Source: Zetaproteobacteria bacterium CG_4_9_14_3_um_filter_54_145
Lineage (GTDB): Bacteria > Pseudomonadota > Zetaproteobacteria > Mariprofundales > Mariprofundaceae
Direction of reading: 5' to 3'
Assembly: GCA_002791575.1 (NCBI GenBank)
Contig: PFXI01000036.1
Location: 1 to 49,572 of the forward strand
DNA: 49,572 nt
The translations under genes and the position numbers were made by a program. The notes under the pieces are model-generated. The model made no database searches. It saw only the letters and a program-made list of their open reading frames with translations, and was not told the DNA's origin. This document shows, in pieces, positions 41,947 to 49,572 of the stretch (its first letter is position 1; each line of letters opens with the position of its first letter).

Positions 41947-43722
41947 ATGGGTGAATGGGATGACAACGGCAAACACAGGGAAAAACGGGAAACAGATCTG
42001 TTCGCAAATGACCCGGGAGATCAGCCACATGATGAGCTGGATCCGTTTGCCGATCTGCAGCACGACTATGAGGCATTGCTGAATCACGCAGAGCCGGAGG
42101 CGAATGTTAGTCTGCATGATATGGACAAGGATCTGGAAGCGGAAAGTGCAAAACCACCTGTCAAACCTGAGCCTGACCAGGCAAACGCTGCGGAGTTGAC
42201 CGATCACGCCGCTGATCACAACAGCAGCAAAGATACAGCCGCCACGCCCCCTTTAACCGACAATCAGGCAGCAGAAGGCGCGGAAAAACAGCAGCTCCAC
42301 GACGGCATTGATGCAACTGAATCCGACGATGTGGATGGTTATTTTGCCCAGTTCAGCGAGATGGCAAACAGCGCAGACCTGCCGGCTGAAACAGAAGCGA
42401 TTGATGAATCATTGTTTGACGACATCCCGCCCGATCCCGATGCTGAGAAAAGAACGCTGGACCATCCGCTTTGGCAACAACCCGAAAAAACCGGCAACAG
42501 GCGCGCGCTGGCCACTATATTCATAATACTGGCAATTGGCCTGAGTGGTGGTGCCTACTGGTACACTACTGCTTCAGATCAGCAGATCGCCCAACACAGC
42601 GGTAAACAGACAACAGCCGGAGAGCAGACAGACAAAGCAGTTGCCGAGAAAGAAAAAGCTGCCATTCGCACGGCCTTGGCGGAGAAAATCCTCGCCGATG
42701 CACGTGTTGCAAAAGAGCGGAAGCAGGTCTCCGGATCAACTCCGGCCAGCGCGAAAAAGCCGGTTGCCGAAGAGACAGATACGGCGCAGCAACTGGAGCA
42801 GGCCAAGGCACAACTGGCGCTTGAAAAGAGAAATCTGGCTGCAGCACAGGGCGTTGCTGATCATACAGATCGGGCAGCAATCACACCCGGGACAACAACT
42901 CAGCCCTCCAGAGCAGAAGCTGCTGTTGAAGCCAGACAACTGGCTGATGCAAAAGCCGCTGCTGAAAGCAAACGCCTGGCTGATGCAAAAGCTGCTGCTG
43001 AAGCCAAACGCATGGCCGATGCAAAAGCTGCTACTGAAGCCAAACGCATGGCCGATGCAAAAGCTGCCACTGAAGCCAAACGCATCGCTGATGCAAAAGC
43101 TGCTGCTGAAGCCAAACGCCTGGCCGATGCAAAAGCTGCTGCTGAAGCCAAACGCCTGGCCGATGCAAAAGCTGCTGCTGAAGCCAAACGCCTGGCCGAT
43201 GCAAAAGCTGCTGTCGCAAAACCGAAAGCCAATGCCGTAGCAAGCAGTCAACCCGTAGTCAGGCAGCAGGTCGTTGTGCAGTCAAAGCAGCTGCCAACCA
43301 GACCCCATGTTGTTAAAAAGCAACACGTCGTAAGCACGCCGGCTCATGCGCAGCAGATTATCGAATATGGGGCGCTGGATGACGAGATCACCATGACCCC
43401 GGCTGCTGCTGTTATCACGCCGATCACACCGGTAACGGTGCCGGCCACCTCCGGCGGCATCAAGCCATCAACCACATCCGCTCAGACCGGTGAATGGATG
43501 ATCATACTGACCTCGGCCAGCTCCGATAAATCCGCCAGACAACAGGTGGCCCGCATGCATGAGCAAGGCGTACAGGCAGAGGTAGCCCGGATTGTCGATC
43601 AGGGCAGGGTCTTCCACCGCATTCGCCTGACCGGTTTCTCTTCCCGGCAACAGGCACAACAACAGCTGGATATTGTCAGCCGCAAGCTCGGTTTGCATGG
43701 CGCGAAAATCGAAAAACTGTAG
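41947..43722 (+). CDS. TolA-like SPOR-domain cell-envelope protein
   Basis: A 591-residue protein using ATG 41947 (GGGGAG upstream at about 11 nt). The first ~185 residues are acidic and cytoplasmic, followed by one TM helix (~187-207, ALATIFIILAIGLSGGAYW). A periplasmic coiled-coil of eight 12-residue repeats (residues 331-426) comes next, then a Pro/Thr-rich linker, and a SPOR domain at the C terminus (~515-591: GEWMIILTSASSDKSARQQVARM). SPOR domains bind denuded peptidoglycan at the division septum, so a role in cell division or envelope linkage, as for DedD or FtsN, is likely. The Ala/Lys/Glu coil recalls TolA. It has no named orthologue that I recognise. Confidence 0.85.
   Translation: MGEWDDNGKHREKRETDLFANDPGDQPHDELDPFADLQHDYEALLNHAEPEANVSLHDMDKDLEAESAKPPVKPEPDQANAAELTDHAADHNSSKDTAATPPLTDNQAAEGAEKQQLHDGIDATESDDVDGYFAQFSEMANSADLPAETEAIDESLFDDIPPDPDAEKRTLDHPLWQQPEKTGNRRALATIFIILAIGLSGGAYWYTTASDQQIAQHSGKQTTAGEQTDKAVAEKEKAAIRTALAEKILADARVAKERKQVSGSTPASAKKPVAEETDTAQQLEQAKAQLALEKRNLAAAQGVADHTDRAAITPGTTTQPSRAEAAVEARQLADAKAAAESKRLADAKAAAEAKRMADAKAATEAKRMADAKAATEAKRIADAKAAAEAKRLADAKAAAEAKRLADAKAAAEAKRLADAKAAVAKPKANAVASSQPVVRQQVVVQSKQLPTRPHVVKKQHVVSTPAHAQQIIEYGALDDEITMTPAAAVITPITPVTVPATSGGIKPSTTSAQTGEWMIILTSASSDKSARQQVARMHEQGVQAEVARIVDQGRVFHRIRLTGFSSRQQAQQQLDIVSRKLGLHGAKIEKL
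42937..43224 (+). repeat. Eight tandem 36-bp coding repeats
   Basis: Eight units of 36 bp encode RLADAKAAAEAK-type units (first variant QLADAKAAAESK, last degenerate RLADAKAAVAKP). Third and fourth units have Met and Thr substitutions (RMADAKAATEAK). The high identity of adjacent units points to recent slippage or recombination, so the copy number may differ between strains. Confidence 0.95.
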
Positions 43723-43743
43723 CTGTTAACGCCAGTCACGCCA

Positions 43744-43772
43744 TTGACAGCACAGCGGCCGCTTCCTAACGT
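43744..43772 (+). promoter_or_regulatory. Candidate promoter for hemL
   Basis: TTGACA (43744-43749, perfect) and TAACGT (43767-43772) are separated by 17 nt. The -10 is weak (3 of 6), but the perfect -35 and correct spacing make this the best candidate in the 83-nt gap. The start point would be near 43779. Confidence 0.45.
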
Positions 43773-43805
43773 CGCGCTACTTTTGAAAACAAGGATCTAC
43801 CTACC

Positions 43806-45107
43806 ATGTCAGATATCTCCCGCTCCCAGAGTGATTTTGAGCAAGCACGAAAAATACTGCCGGGCGGCGTCAACTCTCCTGTACGTGCATTCAAGTCAGT
43901 CGGAGGTACGCCACGTTTTTTTGCCAGAGCGAGCGGCTCCAACGTCTGGGATGTGGATAACAACCGTTATATAGATTACGTCGGCTCCTGGGGGCCAATG
44001 ATCCTCGGCCACGCCCACCCGGCCGTCGTTAAGGGCGTGCAGGAGACGGCCGAGCTCGGCATGTCCTTCGGCGCACCGTGCGAGCTGGAAATTGAGCTTG
44101 CCCAGCTGGTGATAGATATGGTCCCCTCCATCGAGGTGGTCCGTTTTGTCAACTCCGGCTCGGAAGCAACCATGAGCGCGCTGCGTCTGGCACGCGGCTT
44201 CACCGGCCGTGATAAATTCATCAAATTTGACGGCGGCTATCATGGCCATGCCGATGGCTTTCTGGTCAAGGCGGGCTCCGGTGCCGCCACGTTCGGTGAG
44301 CCGGACTCGGCCGGTGTGCCTGCCGACTACGCCAAGCTGACGCTGACCGCACCATTCAATGATATTGATGCCGTAAAGAGCCTGTTCGCACAAAACAGCG
44401 GTGAAATTGCCTGCATTATTGTCGAGCCGGTGCCCGGCAATACCGGCGTGATGTTACTGCATGAAAATGGTTTCCTGCAGCAACTGCGCGATCTCTGCGA
44501 CGCTGAAGGCGCGCTGCTGATCTTTGATGAGGTGATGTGCGGCTTCCGCGTCGCGGCCGGTGGCGCACAACAGCGTTTCGGCATCATGCCCGATCTGACC
44601 TGTCTGGGTAAAATTATTGGTGGTGGTCTGCCGGTCGGCGCTTATGGCGGTCGCGAAGAGATCATGCGCAAGATATCCCCCGATGGCCCTGTCTATCAGG
44701 CAGGCACGCTCTCGGGCAACCCGCTGGCCATGCGCGCCGGTCTGGAGACGCTGTCGCGCCTGCGTGCACCGGGCTTCTATGAAGAGCTGGAGCGCAAGAC
44801 TACACGCCTGGTAGAGGGACTGCTCGCCGGTTGTAAAGCCGCCGGAGTACCGGCAGTCGCCAATCAGGTGGGTGCGATGTTCACCATCTTCTTCACGGAT
44901 CTGGATGCGGTAACCAGCTGCAGCGATGTCAGCGAACACTGCGACCTGCCATTCTTCGGCCGTTATTTCAATGCTATGCTCGATGAAGGTATCTACCTTG
45001 CCCCATCGCAGTACGAGGCTGCATTCATGTCCGCAGCCCACTCTGACGCTGATATCGATGAGACCATTGCCGCTGCCGGTCGCGCGCTGGCAACACTGAC
45101 TGCATGA
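43806..45107 (+). CDS. hemL: Glutamate-1-semialdehyde 2,1-aminomutase
   Basis: Converts glutamate 1-semialdehyde to 5-aminolevulinate in the C5 heme pathway. The 433-residue PLP protein has the family start [66 protein letters not shown] and the PLP lysine K269 in [19 protein letters not shown] 43806 has AAGGAT upstream. It overlaps hisI by 4 nt, so it heads a hemL-hisI-hisE operon. Heme supply is relevant to the cytochrome-rich respiratory genes elsewhere in the window. Confidence 0.98.
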   Translation: MSDISRSQSDFEQARKILPGGVNSPVRAFKSVGGTPRFFARASGSNVWDVDNNRYIDYVGSWGPMILGHAHPAVVKGVQETAELGMSFGAPCELEIELAQLVIDMVPSIEVVRFVNSGSEATMSALRLARGFTGRDKFIKFDGGYHGHADGFLVKAGSGAATFGEPDSAGVPADYAKLTLTAPFNDIDAVKSLFAQNSGEIACIIVEPVPGNTGVMLLHENGFLQQLRDLCDAEGALLIFDEVMCGFRVAAGGAQQRFGIMPDLTCLGKIIGGGLPVGAYGGREEIMRKISPDGPVYQAGTLSGNPLAMRAGLETLSRLRAPGFYEELERKTTRLVEGLLAGCKAAGVPAVANQVGAMFTIFFTDLDAVTSCSDVSEHCDLPFFGRYFNAMLDEGIYLAPSQYEAAFMSAAHSDADIDETIAAAGRALATLTA

Positions 45108-45460
45108 GTCTGCTGCAATCGATTACATTTAACGATGCGGGTCTGGTGCCGGCCATCGCACAGGATGCGACCAGCGGCCGCGTGTTGATGATGGCCTGGA
45201 TGAACAGAGAGGCAGTCGAGCAGACACTGGCAACAGGCTTTGCCCACTACTACTCCCGTTCACGGCAGCGGCAGTGGAAAAAAGGTGAATCATCCGGCCA
45301 TGTGCAGAAGGTGCAGGCTATCTATCTGGATTGCGATGGTGATACGATACTGCTGAAGATCGAACAGAGTGGCCCTGCCTGCCATACCAATCGCGAATCC
45401 TGTTTTTACAAACAGCTTCAGGATCAGACATGGATCACCATAGAGGAGCCCATGACATGA
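45104..45460 (+). CDS. hisI: Phosphoribosyl-AMP cyclohydrolase
   Basis: The third step of histidine synthesis. The 118-residue protein shows [36 protein letters not shown], and the metal-binding [10 protein letters not shown] and [10 protein letters not shown]. In many bacteria HisI and HisE are fused; here they are separate genes with a 4-nt overlap (ATGA). It starts 4 nt inside the end of hemL. Confidence 0.95.
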   Translation: MSLLQSITFNDAGLVPAIAQDATSGRVLMMAWMNREAVEQTLATGFAHYYSRSRQRQWKKGESSGHVQKVQAIYLDCDGDTILLKIEQSGPACHTNRESCFYKQLQDQTWITIEEPMT

Positions 45461-45789
45461 GCAACACCATGAACGCCAATGATATTCTCGGTGAGCTGAC
45501 CGCCATACTGGAAGCCCGCAAGAGCGAATCAGCGGATGCATCCTATGTCGCATCGCTCTATGCCCGACCGGACAAAATGCTGGAGAAGATCGGCGAAGAG
45601 GCTGTGGAAACCATTATCGCCGCAAAAAATGATGATCGTGAACAGATCATCTATGAAACAGCGGATCTCTGGTTTCATACCATGGTGATGCTGGCTCAGA
45701 AGAACCTGTGTGCAGATGATGTACTGCGCGAGCTGGCCCGACGTTTTGGCGTGTCCGGCCATGATGAAAAAGCCTCCAGGACAAAATAA
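45457..45789 (+). CDS. hisE: Phosphoribosyl-ATP pyrophosphatase
   Basis: Hydrolyses phosphoribosyl-ATP to phosphoribosyl-AMP, the second step of histidine synthesis. With ATG 45457 (GAGGAG 8 nt upstream) it has 110 residues. Family motifs: [32 protein letters not shown] and [16 protein letters not shown], the acidic residues of which bind Mg. It is a separate monofunctional protein, coupled to hisI by an ATGA overlap. Confidence 0.95.
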   Translation: MSNTMNANDILGELTAILEARKSESADASYVASLYARPDKMLEKIGEEAVETIIAAKNDDREQIIYETADLWFHTMVMLAQKNLCADDVLRELARRFGVSGHDEKASRTK

Positions 45790-45819
45790 GCAGCCTCACA
45801 GGGCTACTGTCCTGACACC

Positions 45820-46305
45820 ATGCCTATGGATAAACAGCAAATCCTGAATCTGATTATTGCGCAGTTGCGTAGTGATCTGGCCATGAGTGAGCGGGCTGTG
45901 AAAGTTGCGCGGGATACGGCCAGCCATGCCGACTGTCTGGGCTCCAGCAAATATGAAACCATGGGACTGGAAGCGTCCTACCTTGCTCAGGGGCAAGGCT
46001 TACGCCTGCTTGAAGTCGAGCGTGCACTCAACCATTTCACACAACTCTCACTGCCCGAGTCCGCCGCATCCACCATTGGCTTATCGTCACTGGTAGAGCT
46101 GGAGGATGAGCATGGTGAGCGGCAACTGCTCTGGCTTGCCGCAGATGCGGGTGGACTGAAAATTGACTACCTGGATACGGTGATCACGGTCATTACGGCC
46201 CGATCACCGCTGGGCAAGGCATTAATCGGCAAGGTATGTGATGACGACATTGCCATCAGCATCGCCGGCAAAGAGCGCTGCTATATGATCTTATCCGTCC
46301 TGTGA
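45820..46305 (+). CDS. GreA/GreB-like C-terminal-domain protein
   Basis: A 161-residue protein. The last ~75 residues (SLVELEDEHGERQLLWLAADAGG, then VITARSPLGKALIGKVCDDDI) match the FKBP-like C-terminal domain of GreA/GreB transcript-cleavage factors, including SPLGKALIG. The N-terminal ~85 residues are helical but do not match the acidic-tipped coiled coil of true GreA: there is no conserved DE pair at its tip that I can see. It could bind RNA polymerase like Rnk or GreA. The start could be the ATG at 45820 or 45826. It overlaps the GIY-YIG gene (TGATG). Confidence 0.7.
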   Translation: MPMDKQQILNLIIAQLRSDLAMSERAVKVARDTASHADCLGSSKYETMGLEASYLAQGQGLRLLEVERALNHFTQLSLPESAASTIGLSSLVELEDEHGERQLLWLAADAGGLKIDYLDTVITVITARSPLGKALIGKVCDDDIAISIAGKERCYMILSVL

Positions 46306-46619
46306 TGACACCACCACCGCATGATTCAGGTCAGCCCATTGATCAGGGCAGCAGGGAAAGCGAATGGTTTCTCTATTTGATTCGCTGCAAGGGCGGCCAG
46401 CTTTATACCGGCATCAGCACCGATGTAGCGCGTCGCTTCGCTGCCCATCAACTTGGTAAAGGGGCCAAATTTCTGCGTGGCAAAGCACCGCTGGTACTGG
46501 TCTTCCAACAGAAAATCGGCTCGCGCTCCGAGGCCCTCAAAACCGAAGCCGCAGTAAAAAAACTGGCCCGCGCTGACAAGGAGAACATCATCAGCTCCGG
46601 ACACCTGGCACGCATCTGA
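46305..46619 (+). CDS. GIY-YIG domain protein (UPF0213 type)
   Basis: A 104-residue protein with a single GIY-YIG domain: FLYLIRCKGGQLYTGISTDVARRFAAHQLGKGAKFLRGKAP. The L-Y-L and Y-T-G triplets replace GIY and YIG as in this subfamily, and the conserved Arg and Glu (EAAVKKLARADKE) are present. The family is widespread (YhbQ-like); a role in nucleic-acid processing is suspected. ATG 46305 overlaps the preceding stop; an in-frame GTG is 3 nt earlier. Confidence 0.85.
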   Translation: MTPPPHDSGQPIDQGSRESEWFLYLIRCKGGQLYTGISTDVARRFAAHQLGKGAKFLRGKAPLVLVFQQKIGSRSEALKTEAAVKKLARADKENIISSGHLARI

Positions 46620-46759
46620 ATTTATCTGGCAGCGATGCATCTGCCTGATGCACCGCAGCTGAATTAGTCTAAACAACACTTTTGCTGTATGCTGCCGTTT
46701 TCGCGTAGTGAATCAGTTGACTCACGCATGCTGCGTATGACGGATTAAACAGGTGTTAT

Positions 46760-47413
46760 ATGGCAGCCATACGCGTTCGTTATCAAACTCTGGAGTTTGA
46801 TAACGTGGACATTCATCTTCGCACATTAAGAGATAATCAGGAATTTTCTGACGACGACGGTATCGCCGAAGGTCTGGGCATTTCATCGGCAACATGGCCT
46901 CTGTTCGGCATCGTATGGCCTTCCGGTCAGGTGCTCGCTCACCTGATGGCTGACTATCAGATTGCCGGCAAGCGCATTCTGGAGGTCGGCTGCGGTATTG
47001 CACTCTCCAGCCTTGTGCTCAATCATCGCCATGCGGATATCACAGCCACAGACTATCACCCGGAAGCCGGTGCATTCCTGCTGGCAAACACAAAACTGAA
47101 TGCCGATCAGGCTATCCCCTTTCTGCGTACCGGCTGGGAAGATGATAATCACAGTCTGGGCAAATTCGACCTTATTATCGGCAGCGACCTGCTCTACGAA
47201 CAGGGCCACGCTGAAATGCTGTCGGGATTCATTGATAACCATGCCAACCCGCACTGTGAAGTCATTATTGTTGATCCGGGTCGCGGTCGTCATGCCCGTT
47301 TCAGTAAAGCAATGGTCAAGCTCGGCTACGCACACAGCCAGAGCCGGCCTGAAAATATTGAATATCTGGAAATACCGTTACCAAAAGGTCAGGTCCTGCA
47401 TTATCTGCGCTAG
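46760..47413 (+). CDS. Class I SAM-dependent methyltransferase (METTL21/protein-lysine type)
   Basis: A 217-residue protein. The SAM-binding motif is ILEVGCGIALSSLVL, and motif II/III is FDLIIGSDLLYE. The order (TWPLFGIVWPSGQVLAHLM before motif I, then DLLYE) matches the METTL/nicotinamide N-methyltransferase-like family, many of which modify lysines. The substrate here is unknown. A CAGGTG ribosome binding site precedes ATG 46760. It lies alone, 140 nt after the GIY-YIG gene, and is convergent with the GFA-GGDEF gene. Confidence 0.78.
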   Translation: MAAIRVRYQTLEFDNVDIHLRTLRDNQEFSDDDGIAEGLGISSATWPLFGIVWPSGQVLAHLMADYQIAGKRILEVGCGIALSSLVLNHRHADITATDYHPEAGAFLLANTKLNADQAIPFLRTGWEDDNHSLGKFDLIIGSDLLYEQGHAEMLSGFIDNHANPHCEVIIVDPGRGRHARFSKAMVKLGYAHSQSRPENIEYLEIPLPKGQVLHYLR

Positions 47414-47448
47414 CAGCCTGTCGATGGATAAAAAACCGGCGCTACACC

Positions 47449-48333
47449 TTATTTGCCCTGGACATTGTAATGGGTGGCTTTATCGCCACCCTGGTGTGAG
47501 GAAGAGTCGCAGGCTTTTTCTGCCATTCTGATGATCTGATCCACTGCCAGCGTCAGCTCATCACTGTTCAGATGCTCCGATTTGACAGTAGCCGCACCGA
47601 TACTGGCGATCGCACCATGCATGACCCCCTTGACCGTATTGCGTATACGCTCGGCCAGTATCATGGATGCCTTTGCATCCGTGTAGGGCAGCAGCACGGC
47701 AAAGCGGCTCTCTGCAAGCGGCTCGATCATATCCGAATCACGCACATTCAGCCTGATCTGGTGATGGATCACGCGTAGCAGTTGCGCCAGCTCTGACTGC
47801 TCTTTACTCAGGTCGACGTTGAGCAACAGTAGCGATGTGGCGGCGCCTTTTCTGGCTGCCAGATTGAGTGTTTCATGCATCAGCAGGTGGAGTTGCCGAT
47901 ACTCATCGGGTGCTGCTGCCCCTGGATCCGGCTCTGCCTGCGGCGGCCATTCCAGATGCTCGGGCAGATCCTCCCCTATATTGTACCAGGGTGCCTTGTA
48001 ACGGGTGAATATATGTCTGGCAGGACGCGTACCCGGATCGCCGTCAACAGTGCCCATACGGAAGATATAGTGTTGCTGGTCTTCACGCCTGGCATAAATC
48101 TGCGAGCCGCAGTTGCTACAGAAATAGCGTCGCTTGCCCGGAGAGGATTCGTAGTTTTTCAACAACGCCTCACCAGCCGTAAACGTCAGATCAGCCAGCT
48201 GCACAGTTGCTACCGACGAAAAGGCCGAGGCATGCGCCTTGCGGCAGGTAGGACAGTGACAATGGATGATCGGCCCCATCTCACCACGGATTTCATATCT
48301 GATCTGCCCGCACAGACAACTGCCTGTAATCAT
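47449..48333 (-). CDS. GFA-domain protein fused to a degenerate GGDEF domain
   Basis: A 294-residue protein using ATG 48333 (GGGAG 8 nt upstream; begins MITGSCLCGQIRYEI). Residues 1-~130 are a GFA/CENP-V-type zinc domain with all seven cysteines: C6, C8, C25, C27, C30, C72, C75. Residues ~145-285 follow a GGDEF fold (VRDSDMIEPLAESRFAVLLP, AERIRNTV), but the catalytic GGDEF reads AESRF (207-211). The inhibitory-site motif RDSD lies exactly five residues before it. That combination suggests a cyclic di-GMP receptor rather than a cyclase. GFA domains are known for glutathione-dependent formaldehyde activation, but many lack this activity. The fusion is unusual. Confidence 0.82.
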   Translation of the reverse strand: MITGSCLCGQIRYEIRGEMGPIIHCHCPTCRKAHASAFSSVATVQLADLTFTAGEALLKNYESSPGKRRYFCSNCGSQIYARREDQQHYIFRMGTVDGDPGTRPARHIFTRYKAPWYNIGEDLPEHLEWPPQAEPDPGAAAPDEYRQLHLLMHETLNLAARKGAATSLLLLNVDLSKEQSELAQLLRVIHHQIRLNVRDSDMIEPLAESRFAVLLPYTDAKASMILAERIRNTVKGVMHGAIASIGAATVKSEHLNSDELTLAVDQIIRMAEKACDSSSHQGGDKATHYNVQGK

Positions 48334-48692
48334 AGATGCTTCTCCCGACCGGAGCCGACCGGTAACCGGCCTTAAACTCACTACGATCAGAGGCTATAAG
48401 CGCAGGCAGGCAGTGACAATATGATAATCCGGTCACAACACGCGGGGGCATCAGACAGCAGAGCGACAGTCACTGCCTGTGCATCCATCTGATACGGCGG
48501 CCATCAGAACTTGTTTGCACTGAAACCGTCTCTCATACGATCTTGCTCAATGTCATACTTATGTCACAAGCCGGCTTCATGATACCCCTCTTTGTAATGG
48601 ATCAACTAAGCCTCGATTTACCTGTCAGCAACATCCGTTTGCCGACCGGCAGCTGCACTGACAGAAAAACAAACTGACCAAGGATATTCTAT
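48334..48692. other. Intergenic region between divergent genes
   Basis: This stretch separates the GFA-GGDEF gene from the exported unknown protein. I see no coding frame worth calling. A TATGTCACAAG near 48560 looks like half of a CRP-type site but has no partner half. Promoter boxes are weak on both strands. Confidence 0.4.
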
Positions 48693-49253
48693 ATGTTACT
48701 CAAGCTCTTTCATGCCGCCTGCCTGCAACGGTTTATTACCCGCACATTGATGCTGCTGGCGGCCATGGCAATGATGACGCCGTTAAATGCCATGGCTGAT
48801 GATATGGTTCGGCTGAATATTGCCGCTTTTGAAAAGCGGGCTGCTGATTTCACCTTTGACTCCATCATTACCGGCACCTATGCCGACATGTTTAATATCA
48901 TGCAAACCAAAGCGGATGTGATCTTTCTGACCCGCACACCCGTGCTGCAGAACGGCGATGTAATCAACCTGCAGATTGATGCACTGCGTATGGCCGACAA
49001 CAATAAACTGTCAAACGAAGGGCTGAACTGCCAGTTTGTTTTTGATAATGAATCGGATGAGGATTCGCAGTTCTACTCGATAGCCGGCATGTGCAGCATG
49101 CTGGAGGCAACCGATATCGGAACAAACAAAATCAAGGCATTCATCAAAAGATCCATGCTTTCCGATGCCAACTACAATATGAATGTGTGGATGAAAATCT
49201 ACGAGGATGAAAAACAGGGCATCGCCATTTATGCCGATGTGGATCCAAAATAG
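48693..49253 (+). CDS. Exported protein of unknown function
   Basis: A 186-residue protein with an N-terminal signal peptide (RTLMLLAAMAMMTPLNAMA, cleavage after AMA). The mature part is ~150 residues, acidic, with two Cys (in LNCQFVF and AGMCSML) that could form a disulfide. AAGGAT lies upstream of the ATG. I recognise no domain. The segment MQTKADVIFLTRTPVLQNGDV looks like a beta-rich region. The gene lies between a possible regulator (GFA-GGDEF) and a repeat-rich DNA end. Its function is unknown. Confidence 0.7.
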   Translation: MLLKLFHAACLQRFITRTLMLLAAMAMMTPLNAMADDMVRLNIAAFEKRAADFTFDSIITGTYADMFNIMQTKADVIFLTRTPVLQNGDVINLQIDALRMADNNKLSNEGLNCQFVFDNESDEDSQFYSIAGMCSMLEATDIGTNKIKAFIKRSMLSDANYNMNVWMKIYEDEKQGIAIYADVDPK

Positions 49254-49488
49254 GAAGCCCTCCCCTACGCCGTTTTGGCATACAAAATCTCCATCAAAAC
49301 AGAGCATGATACAGCCCACTTCAATCACTCGTTCGGGTTCTATTCAGGGAGCGCGTGCGCAGCAGCATAGCCCGCATATGACTGAATCGGAAGATAGAGA
49401 GAGCCCATATGGTGAAGGCTAAGTTCGGTCAAAAATGGACAGTCAGCAACCTTTCTGTGACAATCGATATCTACTCAGGGAAACCTGC
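49254..49488. other. Non-coding stretch before the terminal repeats
   Basis: A 71-codon frame (49207-49422) overlaps the preceding gene and has no ribosome binding site, so I do not call it. The region may be the flank of an insertion element. Confidence 0.4.
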
Positions 49489-49572
49489 GTATTCCGGTCG
49501 AACGTGACACCTGATTCCGCTGGAACGCGGCACCCCATTCCGATTGAAGTCGGCACCTGATTCCGGTGAAGT
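49489..49572. mobile_element. 23-nt periodic direct repeats, probable end of an IS21-type element
   Basis: Three units of exactly 23 nt (49489-49511, 49512-49534, 49535-49557) and a partial fourth (49558-49572) share ATTCCG at positions 3-8, GAA near position 12, and CACC at the end. Such multiple short repeats at the end are known from IS21-family elements. The element itself would continue past the right edge, so the call rests on the repeats only. Confidence 0.5.

Noticed and set aside
42937-43224. Tandem repeat as a CRISPR array
   Set aside because: The units are contiguous coding repeats in frame, without spacers.
42736-43251. Long open frames on the minus strand across the SPOR-protein repeat
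   Set aside because: They are a by-product of the low-complexity 36-bp repeat; their products are simple Phe/Ser/Ala/Arg repeats and no ribosome binding site is seen.
46724-46736. ACGCA/TGCGT inverted repeat before the methyltransferase gene
   Set aside because: Five-base arms with a three-base loop and no other support; too short to call.

Overview
The window (about 49.6 kb, GC-moderate, very densely packed) is chromosomal DNA of a respiring Gram-negative proteobacterium. It carries a complete cytochrome bc1 operon (petABC), a complete succinate dehydrogenase operon (sdhCDAB) with sdhE, the conserved lepA-lepB-DUF4845-rnc-era-recO-pdxJ-acpS block, recJ next to an rpfE-like gene, and C5-pathway heme synthesis (hemL). 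The mixture of beta/gamma-type traits (PVWY-type cytochrome b, RpfE next to RecJ, ApaG, SdhE, DUF4845) with an unusual overall order makes me lean towards a Zetaproteobacterium (Mariprofundus-like). That is an inference from gene content only. I saw no rRNA, tRNA or CRISPR array.

Layout. 1-6 kb: a truncated-looking RelA/SpoT-like 5' fragment, comM, an ECF sigma factor with its zinc-finger anti-sigma partner, two tandem exported beta-propeller (PD40/TolB-like) genes behind a perfect CRP-type palindrome, and a lone ribbon-helix-helix gene with its own palindromic operator. 6-10 kb: central carbon and glycogen genes, with pgi divergent from glgA and a ROK sugar kinase. 10-20 kb: a minus-strand block with a membrane diguanylate cyclase, a GST, apaG, recJ, rpfE, thrC, hom and an alaC-type aminotransferase; the last three make threonine and alanine from one good promoter. 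20-30 kb: a respiratory block. Read on the minus strand it runs nnr, sdhCDAB, a hairpin repeat, sdhE, a lipoprotein fusing DUF1573 to a diheme cytochrome c, rpe, petABC and a strong terminator. 30-35 kb: VanZ-like and SUMF1-like genes, then, divergently, a response regulator and a 1147-residue GGDEF-EAL sensor. 35-42 kb: the acpS-to-lepA housekeeping operon. 42-47 kb: a TolA/SPOR-type envelope protein with eight 12-residue repeats, then hemL-hisI-hisE, a GreA/B-like factor, a GIY-YIG protein and a methyltransferase. 47-49.6 kb: a GFA domain fused to a degenerate GGDEF domain, an exported protein of unknown function, and 23-nt periodic repeats at the right edge that look like the end of an IS21-type element.

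How it works together. The sdh and pet clusters join the TCA cycle to the quinone pool and to cytochrome c; the DUF1573-diheme lipoprotein between them is a candidate extra electron carrier or assembly factor. Cyclic-di-GMP signalling is well represented: two enzymes with intact GGDEF sites and inhibitory sites, plus one degenerate GGDEF that keeps only the binding (RxxD) site and is fused to a zinc-binding GFA domain. That last protein is the most unusual architecture in the window.
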